DNA of 64,000 bases from Bacillus sp. 1NLA3E (GTDB lineage: Bacteria; Bacillota; Bacilli; Bacillales; Cytobacillaceae): assembly GCF_000242895.2 (NCBI RefSeq), contig NC_021171.1:2638001-2702000 (forward strand), read 5' to 3'. Both the position numbers and the translations under genes were made by a program. Numbering within the stretch: position 1 is the stretch's first letter; every line of letters begins with the position of its first letter. The notes under the pieces were generated by a model. That model was not told the origin of the DNA, did not search any database, and saw only the letters and a program-made list of their open reading frames with translations. Below are positions 54,657-63,024 of the stretch, piece after piece.

Positions 54657-55667
54657 ATGCAACAACAACCTATCTTATCAATTGTTGTTCCCTGTTATAA
54701 CGAGGAGGAAGTCTTTAGCGAAACTGCAAGCCAGTTAACCGAATGTCTTTCTTCATTAATAAAAGAAAAATTGGTCTCAACTGAAAGCTACCTACTTTTT
54801 GTTGATGATGGTAGCCGCGACAAAACCTGGGAACTCATCCAATTGGAGAGCACAAGAAATCCATATGTTTCAGGCTTAAAATTGGCTCGTAATTTTGGAC
54901 ATCAAAAAGCGTTAATAGCAGGACTTGAATCTGCCAAGGAAAATGCTGACTGCGTCGTTTCGATTGATGCAGACCTTCAAGATGACATTTCGGTTATTCG
55001 CGAATTTGTGGTCCAATTCTGGCAGGGTTTCGAGATTGTCTATGGAGTACGGCAAAGTCGGGATAATGATACAGTCTTTAAACGAGCAACCGCACAGTCC
55101 TTTTACCGTTTCATGCAAAAGATCGGAATTAATTTAGTCTATAATCATGCCGATTTCCGGTTAATGAGCAAAAGAGCCCTTGAAGAGCTTTCCAGATTTA
55201 GTGAAACAAATATGTTTTTACGAGGAATTGTTCCACTACTTGGTTTTAATACCACCCAGGTTTTATATGACCGCAAGGAACGTTTTGCGGGTGAATCAAA
55301 ATACCCTTTGAAAAAAATGCTATCTTTTGCCTTTGACGGGATTACCTCCTTTAGTGTGAGCCCGATTCGGTTTATTACCTTAATTGGGTTCCTGGCCTTT
55401 TTTATTAGTGGGGCTGCTGGTAGTTATGCACTCATTGAAAAACTCATGGGACATACCGAATCAGGCTGGACGTCAATCATGACCTCATTGTGGCTTATCG
55501 GAGGATTACTCTTAATGAGTGTTGGACTTATTGGAGAATATATTGGTAAAATATATGAAGAAGTCAAACGTCGTCCACGTTATACAGTTGAAACCGAAGT
55601 CATGGTCCGTAATCAAAAGCATCAAGTATTTACTTCTCAATTTAAACCCAAAAAAGGAGTGAATTAA
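54657..55667 (+). CDS. ykoT: GT2 undecaprenyl-phosphate glycosyltransferase YkoT
   Basis: 337 residues from ATG 54657 (GAGGAG upstream). GT-A domain with LSIVVPCYNEEEVF, LLFVDDGSRDKTWE, GLKLARNFGHQKALIAGL and SIDADLQDD (DxD-type), then two C-terminal TM helices. Family members (GtrB/DPM1-like) load a sugar on undecaprenyl phosphate at the inner membrane face. The neighbouring GtrA flips and the GT-C-like YkoS transfers it (inference). Confidence 0.93.
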   Translation: MQQQPILSIVVPCYNEEEVFSETASQLTECLSSLIKEKLVSTESYLLFVDDGSRDKTWELIQLESTRNPYVSGLKLARNFGHQKALIAGLESAKENADCVVSIDADLQDDISVIREFVVQFWQGFEIVYGVRQSRDNDTVFKRATAQSFYRFMQKIGINLVYNHADFRLMSKRALEELSRFSETNMFLRGIVPLLGFNTTQVLYDRKERFAGESKYPLKKMLSFAFDGITSFSVSPIRFITLIGFLAFFISGAAGSYALIEKLMGHTESGWTSIMTSLWLIGGLLLMSVGLIGEYIGKIYEEVKRRPRYTVETEVMVRNQKHQVFTSQFKPKKGVN

Positions 55668-56066
55668 TTGCTCCATCCTTTTTTTCGATTTTTAATCGTT
55701 GGCCTGGTCAATACTATGGTTGGGCTTTCTAGCATGTACATCCTTCTTCATGCTGCCGGGCTGAGTTACTGGCTTTCTACCTTTATTGGTAATTCCATTG
55801 GGGCGGTAGTCAGTTATTTTCTTAACAAAACTTTTACCTTTAAGAGCAACGCTCCTGTCGGTAAGAGCGCTCTCCGGTTTATGATCGTCATCTTAGTTTG
55901 CTATTTTATATCGTATTATTTAGGTAAACAATTTACAAACTGGGCATTGGATCAAGTTTCCTTTATTTCTAGTTCGTTTAAAACCGATATTGCGGTATTG
56001 TTTGGTACAGGCCTTTACACAATTTCCAATTATTTTGGTCAAAAAGTCTTTGTATTTTCTAAATAA
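55668..56066 (+). CDS. GtrA family flippase-like protein
   Basis: 132 residues, four TM helices. RFLIVGLVNTMVGLSSMYIL, YWLSTFIGNSIGAVVSYFLN and NKTFTFKS are the GtrA signature. It starts with TTG at 55668 right after the ykoT stop, with AAGGAGTG upstream. Third gene of the operon, followed by a terminator. Confidence 0.9.
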   Translation: MLHPFFRFLIVGLVNTMVGLSSMYILLHAAGLSYWLSTFIGNSIGAVVSYFLNKTFTFKSNAPVGKSALRFMIVILVCYFISYYLGKQFTNWALDQVSFISSSFKTDIAVLFGTGLYTISNYFGQKVFVFSK

Positions 56067-56078
56067 ATCAATCCTAAA

Positions 56079-56119
56079 AAAGGAGCCACGGGGGTATTAA
56101 ATTCCTAGTGGCTCCTTAA
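56079..56119. terminator. bidirectional terminator
   Basis: AAGGAGCCAC/GTGGCTCCTT, 10-bp stem with an 18-nt loop, between the convergent GtrA and MFS genes. Confidence 0.78.
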
Positions 56120-56135
56120 ATTAGAACTGATTGTA

Positions 56136-57299
56136 TTAATTTACTGGAGCAGTTCTCTCCGTTTTCCTTGATAGTACTAAATAAATAAACCCCGCACTTA
56201 CTAATGCCAACGCCCCGTTAAAATAAAACGATGATGCAGCACCAAAATGGTCCCAGATAAATCCGGTTAATACAGAAGCTGGCAGTAAACCTATACCCGT
56301 AATCATTGCGTACAATCCCATCAAAGTCCCTTTTAGATGACTTGGTGCACAATCAGCAACTAACGCTTTTTCCACCCCTTTGGTCATTCCTGTATATATT
56401 CCATACAAAGCAAACAATAACCAGATCCATCTTGCAGAGTGAATCATGGCAAAGGCTAAATAGATGAAGCCATATAATATATAACCCCCAACAAGCAAGT
56501 TTTTTCGTCCTATTTTATCTGATAAAAATCCGATAGGGTATGAAAGAATAGACGTGGACAGGTGGTAGACTAAATATAAAAGAAGAATCTTATCCGTAGT
56601 TATCCCAATATCTGATGCACGAAGAATTAGGAACTGGTTAGAGGAATTGGCAATCGTAAACAAAAGGATGACGAGTAACAGCTGCTTGAGCTGTTTATCT
56701 AAACCTCGCAGGTTTAATCGGAATGATTTTGTATGACTTAAAGTGATTCCTTTAGGATCTTTGATAAAAAACAATAAGAGAAATCCAATCAAGACAGGAA
56801 TAATAGAATATAGAAAGACGGTTGAATATTGCTTACCTCCGATGAAAATTAAACCAAAAGCAACAGCCACCCCAATTGCAGACCCAAGCATATCCATCGT
56901 TTGTTGAATTCCAAAAGATCGACCATGGTTCTCCTTCCCCCCTGCTTCAATAATTAACGCATCACGAGGAGCAGTCCGAATCCCTTTACCTACCCTGTCA
57001 GCTATTCGCCAAAGAGAAACCCCAACCCATGACTGGGAGAAAATGAGTAAAAGTCTTCCAACTGCCGAAAAACCGTACCCATATATAGCAAGCCTTTTTC
57101 TATTTTTCATGCGATCGGAAAAATAGCCAGTTACAAACTTTAATATACTGGTAATACTCTCGGCAACCCCTTCGATCACTCCAATAATCAATGGTGTGGT
57201 TCCCACCGAAACTAGAAACAGTGGGACAAGCGGATAAACCATGTAGGTTCCTAAATCAGTAAAAAAACTAACCATCGCCACAATTTTTAGGTTTCTCAT
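56136..57299 (-). CDS. MFS transporter
   Basis: 387 residues, 12 TM helices. SFFTDLGTYMVYPLVPLFLV in TM1, motif A-like TGYFSDRMKNRKRLAIYG and the GKGIRTAPRDALI loop are typical of the YfkF/YajR-like drug:H+ antiporter-1 group. The substrate is unknown. GAGGGGGAG before ATG 57299; 43 bp downstream (minus strand order) of the sigma operon end. Confidence 0.88.
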   Translation of the reverse strand: MRNLKIVAMVSFFTDLGTYMVYPLVPLFLVSVGTTPLIIGVIEGVAESITSILKFVTGYFSDRMKNRKRLAIYGYGFSAVGRLLLIFSQSWVGVSLWRIADRVGKGIRTAPRDALIIEAGGKENHGRSFGIQQTMDMLGSAIGVAVAFGLIFIGGKQYSTVFLYSIIPVLIGFLLLFFIKDPKGITLSHTKSFRLNLRGLDKQLKQLLLVILLFTIANSSNQFLILRASDIGITTDKILLLYLVYHLSTSILSYPIGFLSDKIGRKNLLVGGYILYGFIYLAFAMIHSARWIWLLFALYGIYTGMTKGVEKALVADCAPSHLKGTLMGLYAMITGIGLLPASVLTGFIWDHFGAASSFYFNGALALVSAGFIYLVLSRKTERTAPVN

Positions 57300-57342
57300 A
57301 TTCTCCCCCTCGTGCTTTTTTTGAATGCTTTTTAACCTTGAG

Positions 57343-58197
57343 CTACTTATTGTTATTGAGTTGTTTTCTATTTTTTAAATTTGAGATAAAGTCATAGGTG
57401 CGCTTTACAGAAAAACCGAGAGACAGCCAAATGATCATTAGACTCACTAGCCCTCCTAATAAGGGGAAATTCATGAACGAAACTAGGACAAATGCAGCTG
57501 TTAGTAACAAAAGCCACTCAGGCTTTTCAGACATACTTGCCATTCTGTCTACTAAAAATTTGCTGATGGTCGCCATCCCCATGAAAAAAGAGATGAGGAC
57601 TCCTAACAGTAAAATAACCACAATCGGAATGCCAATAATCGTTATCGATAACAATGTAATGAATGCACAGATTCCCAGAAAGGCAACTGCACCTGTAAGA
57701 ACCAACTTTCCAGGCTGAACTTTCAAATACCCGGTTGCACTCTTTATCCTCTTCTTAAAAATTACCCCAGATAATACTGTAATGGTTATGAGCAGAATAC
57801 TCCCAGCAACCTTTAGGAGCCAGCTTCCCAAAAATAGCGACCATCCAAGAAATAGACTATTTTTCGTCTCATTGTTTAGATTTAAGGACAACACTTGTTC
57901 AGTTACCCGAGCACCTTTTTGTTGTTCTACATCCCCTCCAATGACAACAACCGGTCCTTTGATATGTGCTTTGTTATTAATCTTCAAATTTCCATTCACA
58001 ACGATTACTGCAATCGTCACTGAACCTTTAATCACAACATCGTTCCCAACGACGATTACGCTTTCAACACTTTGTTGCTCTGGTATCGTAGTCTGCTTCT
58101 TGGCTAATATATGGTTTTCCTTCGCCATAGCAGGGGGAGCAACAATAAAAAAGATTAAAATAATCGTAAAAACACAATATAATCGCGCTACTTTCAA
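57343..58197 (-). CDS. secreted/membrane polymer-forming (bactofilin-like) protein
   Basis: About 284 residues from TTG 58197 (AAGGAG 9 nt upstream). A signal peptide (LYCVFTIILIFFIVAPPAMA), a short beta-repeat region near residues 45-110 (VIVVGNDVVIKGSVTIAVIV, then VNGNLKINNKAHIKGPVVVI, like bactofilin/polymer-forming cytoskeletal repeats) and four to five TM helices in the C-terminal half. Third gene of the ECF sigma/anti-sigma operon, so a probable envelope-stress effector. Function not established. Confidence 0.72.
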   Translation of the reverse strand: MKVARLYCVFTIILIFFIVAPPAMAKENHILAKKQTTIPEQQSVESVIVVGNDVVIKGSVTIAVIVVNGNLKINNKAHIKGPVVVIGGDVEQQKGARVTEQVLSLNLNNETKNSLFLGWSLFLGSWLLKVAGSILLITITVLSGVIFKKRIKSATGYLKVQPGKLVLTGAVAFLGICAFITLLSITIIGIPIVVILLLGVLISFFMGMATISKFLVDRMASMSEKPEWLLLLTAAFVLVSFMNFPLLGGLVSLMIIWLSLGFSVKRTYDFISNLKNRKQLNNNK

Positions 58198-58210
58198 AAC
58201 TCTCAACTCC

Positions 58211-58717
58211 TTACCCTGTTGTATTTGTTTCAAGCAAATAGCGGATTGACCAACCTGAAATGGCAATAATTATTAGGGAAGTAATGATGAATACCCCAAA
58301 TATAGATGGGATCGAAGAGCTAATTGCAACTAATGCATGGACTACACTGAGAGCCATTTTTACAAAAGCAGTAGCTAGCTTCATACCGATAAATAGGAAA
58401 TGTCCCATTTTAAGGAAAACAACCCCAAATATGAATGCAATTGCAAAAGTACTTCCCAAAAGAAGCGGTCGAAACACGTTGCGTTTCTTCCAGGAAAGAT
58501 CAGCTATTTCCTTCATGACAGACTGTTCAAACTGTTCATCAGGTGCCTCTACAAAATGAAATAGTGCCATGATTTCCTTTTTCATGAACATTAGATGATC
58601 CAATTCATGTTTACACTCCTCACAAAGTGCAACATGATGATCGATTATTGAAGTTTCTTCCGAATCAAGTTCGTCGTCAACATAAGCAGATAATAATGAT
58701 TTAACATGGTCATGCAT
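58211..58717 (-). CDS. anti-sigma factor with zinc finger (zf-HC2)
   Basis: 168 residues. The N-terminal ZAS domain has LLSAYVDDELDSEE and HVALCEECKHEL (HxxxCxxC), the sigma-binding zinc module. Two TM helices follow, near residues 88-125 and 140-160, with a short extracellular C-terminus. It starts 1 bp after the sigma gene stop with GGGGGG RBS, so they are coupled. It should hold the partner ECF sigma factor inactive at the membrane. Confidence 0.88.
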   Translation of the reverse strand: MHDHVKSLLSAYVDDELDSEETSIIDHHVALCEECKHELDHLMFMKKEIMALFHFVEAPDEQFEQSVMKEIADLSWKKRNVFRPLLLGSTFAIAFIFGVVFLKMGHFLFIGMKLATAFVKMALSVVHALVAISSSIPSIFGVFIITSLIIIAISGWSIRYLLETNTTG

Positions 58718-58718
58718 T

Positions 58719-59249
58719 TCAGTCCCCCCTTACCAGTTCTTTTTTTAATAATTCCCTTGCTGCACTTAATCGAGATTTTACCGTTCCAAGGGGAATATGA
58801 AGGATTTCAGCCATTTCATTATAGGAGTACCCTTCTACCTCCCTTAATACCAGAACAGTCCGATATTCTACTGAAAGCTCTTGCATAGCTTCCTGTAACG
58901 TCATCCTCATTTGGGATTGATTATGAGAAGAATACGTACTTAATAATAGGTCTTTTTCACCATTCCCAAACGGTACGGTTTTTTCCTTTTTCTTTATCCT
59001 GTCATAACATAAATTTGAGACGATCCGGGTTAGCCAAGAAACAAACCCATATTCATTATTTAATTTTGAAATCGAGAAGTAAGCTTTTACAAAGGCTTCT
59101 TGTGAAATATCTTCTGCTTCCATGCGATCATTTACCATCGCAAAAGCATGGCGAAACACTTGCCTTTTGTAGCGGGTGACCAGTGATGAGAAGGCTTCTT
59201 CGTTTCCACGTTTTGCTTCTATAATTAATTGATACAGTAATTCATCCAC
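58719..59249 (-). CDS. ECF RNA polymerase sigma factor
   Basis: 176 residues from GTG 59249 (GGGAGGG upstream). Region 2: FSSLVTRYKRQVFRHAFAMV and AEDISQEAFVKAYFSISKL; region 4: LSVEYRTVLVLREVEGYSYN and EMAEILHIPLGTVKSRL. Typical group IV sigma. The operon with anti-sigma and an envelope protein suggests response to a cell-surface signal; the promoter recognised is not evident in the upstream 150 bp. Confidence 0.93.
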   Translation of the reverse strand: MDELLYQLIIEAKRGNEEAFSSLVTRYKRQVFRHAFAMVNDRMEAEDISQEAFVKAYFSISKLNNEYGFVSWLTRIVSNLCYDRIKKKEKTVPFGNGEKDLLLSTYSSHNQSQMRMTLQEAMQELSVEYRTVLVLREVEGYSYNEMAEILHIPLGTVKSRLSAARELLKKELVRGD

Positions 59250-59397
59250 ACTTTATGAGCCCTCCCGTACCAACGAAACAACAAATTGAAAAGGTATCTA
59301 GGTCAATCTGTATAAAAAGACCTCAATTTTTTGCTAATTGTTCGTTCGTTATAAAATTTTTGTGAATTTTTCTCTGATCTTAATTATTTAAAAATAA

Positions 59398-60003
59398 TTA
59401 CTTTCTCTTTTTTTTAAAGGTAATTATCAAATACACAAAGACGAGGACACCTAAAATGCAGTAAATGATATTCGAATAAATACCCATATAATATAGAACC
59501 TTGTCCCATGACTTCCCTAACAAAGCACCAGCAGTAACAAGGATTAAATTCCAAATTAAGGTCCCAACCGTGGTAAAAAACAAAAAGAGTAGAAATTTCA
59601 TATTCGACATCCCTGCTGGAATGGAGATTATACTTCTTACCAATGGAATCATCCGGCAAAAAAGAACGGTCCAGTAGCCACGTCTATCAAACCAATCATC
59701 TGCTTTGAGAATATCTTTCTGCTTGATTCTAAGATACTTTCCCCATTTATCAATGATTTTCAACAATCTCTCAACATCAATAAGCAATCCGACCCCATAC
59801 AAAATGACCGCTCCTAAAACAGAACCACCTGTTGCAGCAAAAATGACTCCTAAGATGTTCATATCTGAATAAGTGGTCATAAATCCTCCGAACGTTAGAA
59901 TTAACTCCGAAGGAATCGGCGGAAAGACATTTTCTAAGAACATTAATAAAAATATACCCAAATATCCAAATTGTTCCATGAAATGGGTAATCCAGCTTTC
60001 CAT
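59398..60003 (-). CDS. DedA family membrane protein
   Basis: 201 residues, five to six TM segments. FLENVFPPIPSELILTFGGF, FCRMIPLVRSIISIPAGMSN (conserved F/GR-x-x-P-x-x-R and GMS) match DedA proteins, implicated in undecaprenyl-phosphate or phospholipid flipping. It resembles B. subtilis YngC/YkoX; the exact orthologue is uncertain. TTGGAGG before ATG 60003. Location between the sigma operon and ywbE is consistent with an envelope role. Confidence 0.9.
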   Translation of the reverse strand: MESWITHFMEQFGYLGIFLLMFLENVFPPIPSELILTFGGFMTTYSDMNILGVIFAATGGSVLGAVILYGVGLLIDVERLLKIIDKWGKYLRIKQKDILKADDWFDRRGYWTVLFCRMIPLVRSIISIPAGMSNMKFLLFLFFTTVGTLIWNLILVTAGALLGKSWDKVLYYMGIYSNIIYCILGVLVFVYLIITFKKKRK

Positions 60004-60233
60004 GGTACGCCTCCAAAATTATTATTACTTACCTTGTGTTATTACCTAAATATTCCAGAACTATATAACCTAATTATATCAAACTATTGAAATTCAATTT
60101 AGAAATTTGCATTATCCAATCGTTTAAAATATAATCATGGTCGATACTTTTTATTGTAAAAAGATATGGAAATCACTTAAATGTGGGACAATAGTTTATA
60201 ATTGATATACCACAATACATAGGAGGATGAATT

Positions 60234-60437
60234 ATGACTGATTCCAATCAGCAAGATCAAACCGAAACACCAAAAAAGAAAATGAGCCTACAAGAAGCAA
60301 TTAAACAACAGCTTGAAAATAAGAAAAATCAAACATCAAATAACAAATCTTTCTCGAATGGATCCACCGCAACCAAAAAATTGAAAAGCCAACAAACAAA
60401 AAAGGCAAATAACCAGGCTAGAAGAACGGGTGTATAA
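60234..60437 (+). CDS. 67-residue basic protein upstream of ywbE
   Basis: Gln/Lys/Asn-rich, low-complexity (MSLQEAIKQQLENKKNQTSN then SQQTKKANNQARRTGV). A strong AGGAGG RBS precedes ATG 60234, and the stop overlaps the ywbE ATG, so the two are coupled. No domain recognised; disordered, nucleic-acid-binding-like composition. Confidence 0.75.
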   Translation: MTDSNQQDQTETPKKKMSLQEAIKQQLENKKNQTSNNKSFSNGSTATKKLKSQQTKKANNQARRTGV

Positions 60438-60634
60438 TGAACGGACAAAATAGAAAAGACATTACTCCTGGGACTGCCGTTGAAATTGTCTTAAAATCAG
60501 ATCAAAAAACCGGCAAACTAACGAGTGGTGTAGTGAAAGATATTCTAACCAACTCTAGTACACACCCCCATGGAATAAAAGTAAGACTAACGGATGGACA
60601 AGTTGGACGAGTCCAGATAATACGCGGGAAATAA
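60437..60634 (+). CDS. ywbE: YwbE family protein
   Basis: 65 residues: NGQNRKDITPGTAVEIVLKS, then TGKLTSGVVKDILTNSSTHP and HGIKVRLTDGQVGRVQ, nearly the same as B. subtilis YwbE. Predicted small beta-barrel; function unknown. Translated by overlap (TAATG) with the 67-residue gene. Confidence 0.9.
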   Translation: MNGQNRKDITPGTAVEIVLKSDQKTGKLTSGVVKDILTNSSTHPHGIKVRLTDGQVGRVQIIRGK

Positions 60635-60662
60635 GATTGTCCCAAATATTACTATAGGCCGG

Positions 60663-60838
60663 GTTAAAGATCAATGTTGATTTTTTGCACCATGTTGATT
60701 GGAGTGGAAGGCGCGAAGACTCCTGCGGGAGCAGCGGGAAAGGTGAGACCCCGCAGGCGCTTAAGCGCCGAGGAGGCTCACCGCCCGCCCCGCGGAAAGC
60801 GAAGCGCCTGGAGCGGAAATCAACATTCTAGTTTAACA
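60663..60838 (+). repeat. GC-rich 177-bp repeat, full copy
   Basis: Starts GTTAAAGATCAATGTTGATT and ends CAACATTCTAGTTTAACA; contains CTCCTGCGGGAGCAGCGGGA, the CGCTTAAGCGCC palindrome and GCCCCGCGGAAAGCG. Orientation opposite to the copies at 46961 and 62583. Confidence 0.93.
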
Positions 60839-60851
60839 GCCCCTTGATATA

Positions 60852-60893
60852 AAAAAGCATTCAAGGAATTCACCTCGAATGCTTTTTTGTGTA
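60852..60893. terminator. terminator
   Basis: AAAAAAGCATTC/GAATGCTTTTTT stem, immediately after the PFL gene stop on the minus strand. Confidence 0.8.
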
Positions 60894-62255
60894 TTAATTA
60901 ATTAATGCCTGCAATGGAGCCGGTATTCGACCGCCTCGACGGATAAATTTTTCTGAGCTGAATGGATTGACACCCATTACTGGTGCACGGCCTAGTAACC
61001 CACCGAATTCTACTAAATCCCCTTCTATTTTACCCGGGACAGGGATAACCCGAACTGCGGTTGTCTTTTTGTTAATCATCCCAATTGCTGCTTCATCGGC
61101 AATGATCGCTGATAAGGTAGATGGAGTTACATCTCCTGTAATGGCTATCATATCGAGACCGACCGAGCAGACGCATGTCATCGCTTCTAATTTGGAAAGT
61201 GTTAATGATTTATCGAGAATACCACGAATCATTCCGTTATCTTCACTAACGGGGATGAACGCGCCACTTAGGCCACCGACGTATGAACTAGCCATAGCCC
61301 CACCCTTTTTCACGGCGTCATTCATAAGGGCGAGTGCGGCAATTGTTCCATGTGTACCCACACGCTCGAGACCGATTTCTTCAAGAATTTCAGCAACACT
61401 GTCGTTTATCGCATTAGTTGGTGCAAGCGACAAATCCATAATTCCAAATGGAACACCAAGTCGCTCCGCTACCACTCGACCAATTAATTCACCAGCACGA
61501 GTAATTTTAAAAGCTGTTTTCTTGATGACTTCTGATACTTCGCCAAGGTCCGCCTCAGGATGACGTTTAAGTGCATTCAAGACAACGCCTGGACCGCTTA
61601 CGCCAACATTAAGAACAACTTCCCCTTCACCTGATCCGTGAAAAGCACCAGCCATAAATGGGTTGTCCTCCACAGGATTACAAAACACCACAAGCTTTGC
61701 GCAGGCTAGACCATTTTGGTCTTTTGTACGTTCGGCCGCTTCTTTAATAATCACACCAAGTTTACTAACTGCATCCATATTAATACCTGTTCTTGTTGTA
61801 GCAACTGAAACAGACGCACATACTCGCTCGGTTACACTTAATGCCTCTGGTAATGCATCGAGCAAGGTTTGGTCCCCTTTTGCAATTCCTTTATGTACGA
61901 GAGCAGAATATCCTCCGATAAAATCAATTCCTAGTATTACGGCTGCTCGATCTAGCGTTTTTGCTAATATGATTGCTTGGTCTTTAGTTGCATTACCAAG
62001 AATTTCGGCAATGGGAGTGATCGAAATGCGTTTATTGATGATTGGAATCCCGAACTCTTTTTCAACTTCTTCGGCTACTTCTTTTAACCGACTAGCATAG
62101 TTCACTATTTTATCGTAGACTCGGTCATTCATTTTTTCAAAATCAGAGTCAGCACAATCATGAAGATTAATCCCCATTGTTACGGTCCGAATGTCCAAGT
62201 TTTCCATTTGGACCATGCGGATCGTTTCCATCATTTCTTGAATAGCAATATTCAT
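60894..62255 (-). CDS. PFL family protein (UPF0210/DUF711)
   Basis: 453 residues. [20 protein letters not shown] near the N-terminus, [20 protein letters not shown], and [20 protein letters not shown] are typical of the DUF711/UPF0210 family, which is structurally related to pyruvate formate-lyase-like barrels but lacks a proven activity. AAGGGGG before ATG 62255, 14 bp after the ACT-domain gene, so an operon. Upstream lies a glycine riboswitch. Confidence 0.87.
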   Translation of the reverse strand: MNIAIQEMMETIRMVQMENLDIRTVTMGINLHDCADSDFEKMNDRVYDKIVNYASRLKEVAEEVEKEFGIPIINKRISITPIAEILGNATKDQAIILAKTLDRAAVILGIDFIGGYSALVHKGIAKGDQTLLDALPEALSVTERVCASVSVATTRTGINMDAVSKLGVIIKEAAERTKDQNGLACAKLVVFCNPVEDNPFMAGAFHGSGEGEVVLNVGVSGPGVVLNALKRHPEADLGEVSEVIKKTAFKITRAGELIGRVVAERLGVPFGIMDLSLAPTNAINDSVAEILEEIGLERVGTHGTIAALALMNDAVKKGGAMASSYVGGLSGAFIPVSEDNGMIRGILDKSLTLSKLEAMTCVCSVGLDMIAITGDVTPSTLSAIIADEAAIGMINKKTTAVRVIPVPGKIEGDLVEFGGLLGRAPVMGVNPFSSEKFIRRGGRIPAPLQALIN

Positions 62256-62269
62256 TTGTTAATCCCCCT

Positions 62270-62545
62270 TTAAATCCGGTGCATGGCTTGGAAAATTTCT
62301 TCAAGCTGTATATTTATTTTAAGGCTAAGTTCCTCACTAACTTCATCAAAATGTTTTTGTAAAACATCTAAATTTTCAGTTCCAGATACATCTACAATCA
62401 TCATCATTGTAAAAAAGTCCTGTAGTATCGTCTGGCTAATATCAAGAATGTTGATGCTATTCTCTGACAGGATGTTGGTCACCTTGGCGATAATGCCCAC
62501 TTGATCTTTTCCAACTACACTTACAACTGCACGTCTTTTGTTCAT
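62270..62545 (-). CDS. ACT domain protein (UPF0237)
   Basis: 91 residues from ATG 62545 (GAGGTGAAAATC upstream). AVVSVVGKDQVGIIAKVTNI and LSENSINILDISQTILQDFF form a single ACT domain of the UPF0237/GcvR-like type that binds an amino acid. It is coupled to the PFL gene and lies behind a glycine riboswitch, so glycine or serine is a likely effector (inference). Confidence 0.9.
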   Translation of the reverse strand: MNKRRAVVSVVGKDQVGIIAKVTNILSENSINILDISQTILQDFFTMMMIVDVSGTENLDVLQKHFDEVSEELSLKINIQLEEIFQAMHRI

Positions 62546-62582
62546 GATTTTCACCTCATTAGTATTTTTAAAAAAATAGCTC

Positions 62583-62759
62583 TGTTAAACTAGGCTGTTG
62601 ATTTCCGCTCCAGTCACTTCGCTTTCCGCGGGGCGGGCGGTGAGCCTCCTCGGCGCTTAAGCGCCTGTGGGGTCTCACCTGTCCCGCTGCTCCCGCAGGA
62701 GTCTTCGTGCCTTCCACTACAATCAACTTTGTGCAAAAAATCAACATTGAGCTTTAACA
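62583..62759 (-). repeat. GC-rich 177-bp repeat, full copy between riboswitch and ACT gene
   Basis: TGTTAAACTAGGCTGTTGAT at one end, TCAACATTGAGCTTTAACA at the other, with the same GC-rich core. It sits inside the leader region between the riboswitch terminator and the ACT-gene RBS. Confidence 0.92.
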
Positions 62760-62763
62760 CAAT

Positions 62764-62792
62764 AAAAAAAAGATTGGATTTCTCCAATCTTG
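62764..62792 (-). terminator. expression-platform terminator of glycine riboswitch
   Basis: AGATTGG-AGAAAT-CCAATCT then TTTTTTTT on the minus strand, about 35-40 nt downstream of the aptamer. Confidence 0.8.
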
Positions 62793-62824
62793 GTAGGTAG
62801 TAGAATAACATACAAAAATATGTA

Positions 62825-62905
62825 TTAGTTACTCTTCTGTCCTTTTGCCTGAGATTGTGAATCCTTCGGCGCCACGCAATTGGCGGTCTCTCCAGAAGCT
62901 GCTCC
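62825..62905 (-). promoter_or_regulatory. glycine riboswitch (single aptamer)
   Basis: The minus strand reads CTTCTGGAGAGACCG, then GGCGCCGAAGGATTC, then AATCTCAGGCAAAAGGACAG and AAG. These are the conserved GGAGAGA, CGCCGAAGG and CUCAGGCAAAAGGAC segments of the glycine aptamer; CTTCTG/CAGAAG closes P1. A terminator follows. Only one aptamer is evident. Downstream genes are ACT-UPF0237 and PFL, not gcvT. Confidence 0.9.
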
Positions 62906-63024
62906 TGTAATAGTGTTACCCATAACATTCATCGCTTTCGATATATTTAAATAATAAAGTGATACTATCAATTATTTATGGACACGTCAATAGAGGATTT
63001 AGAATTTATTACAAAATTTAATAT

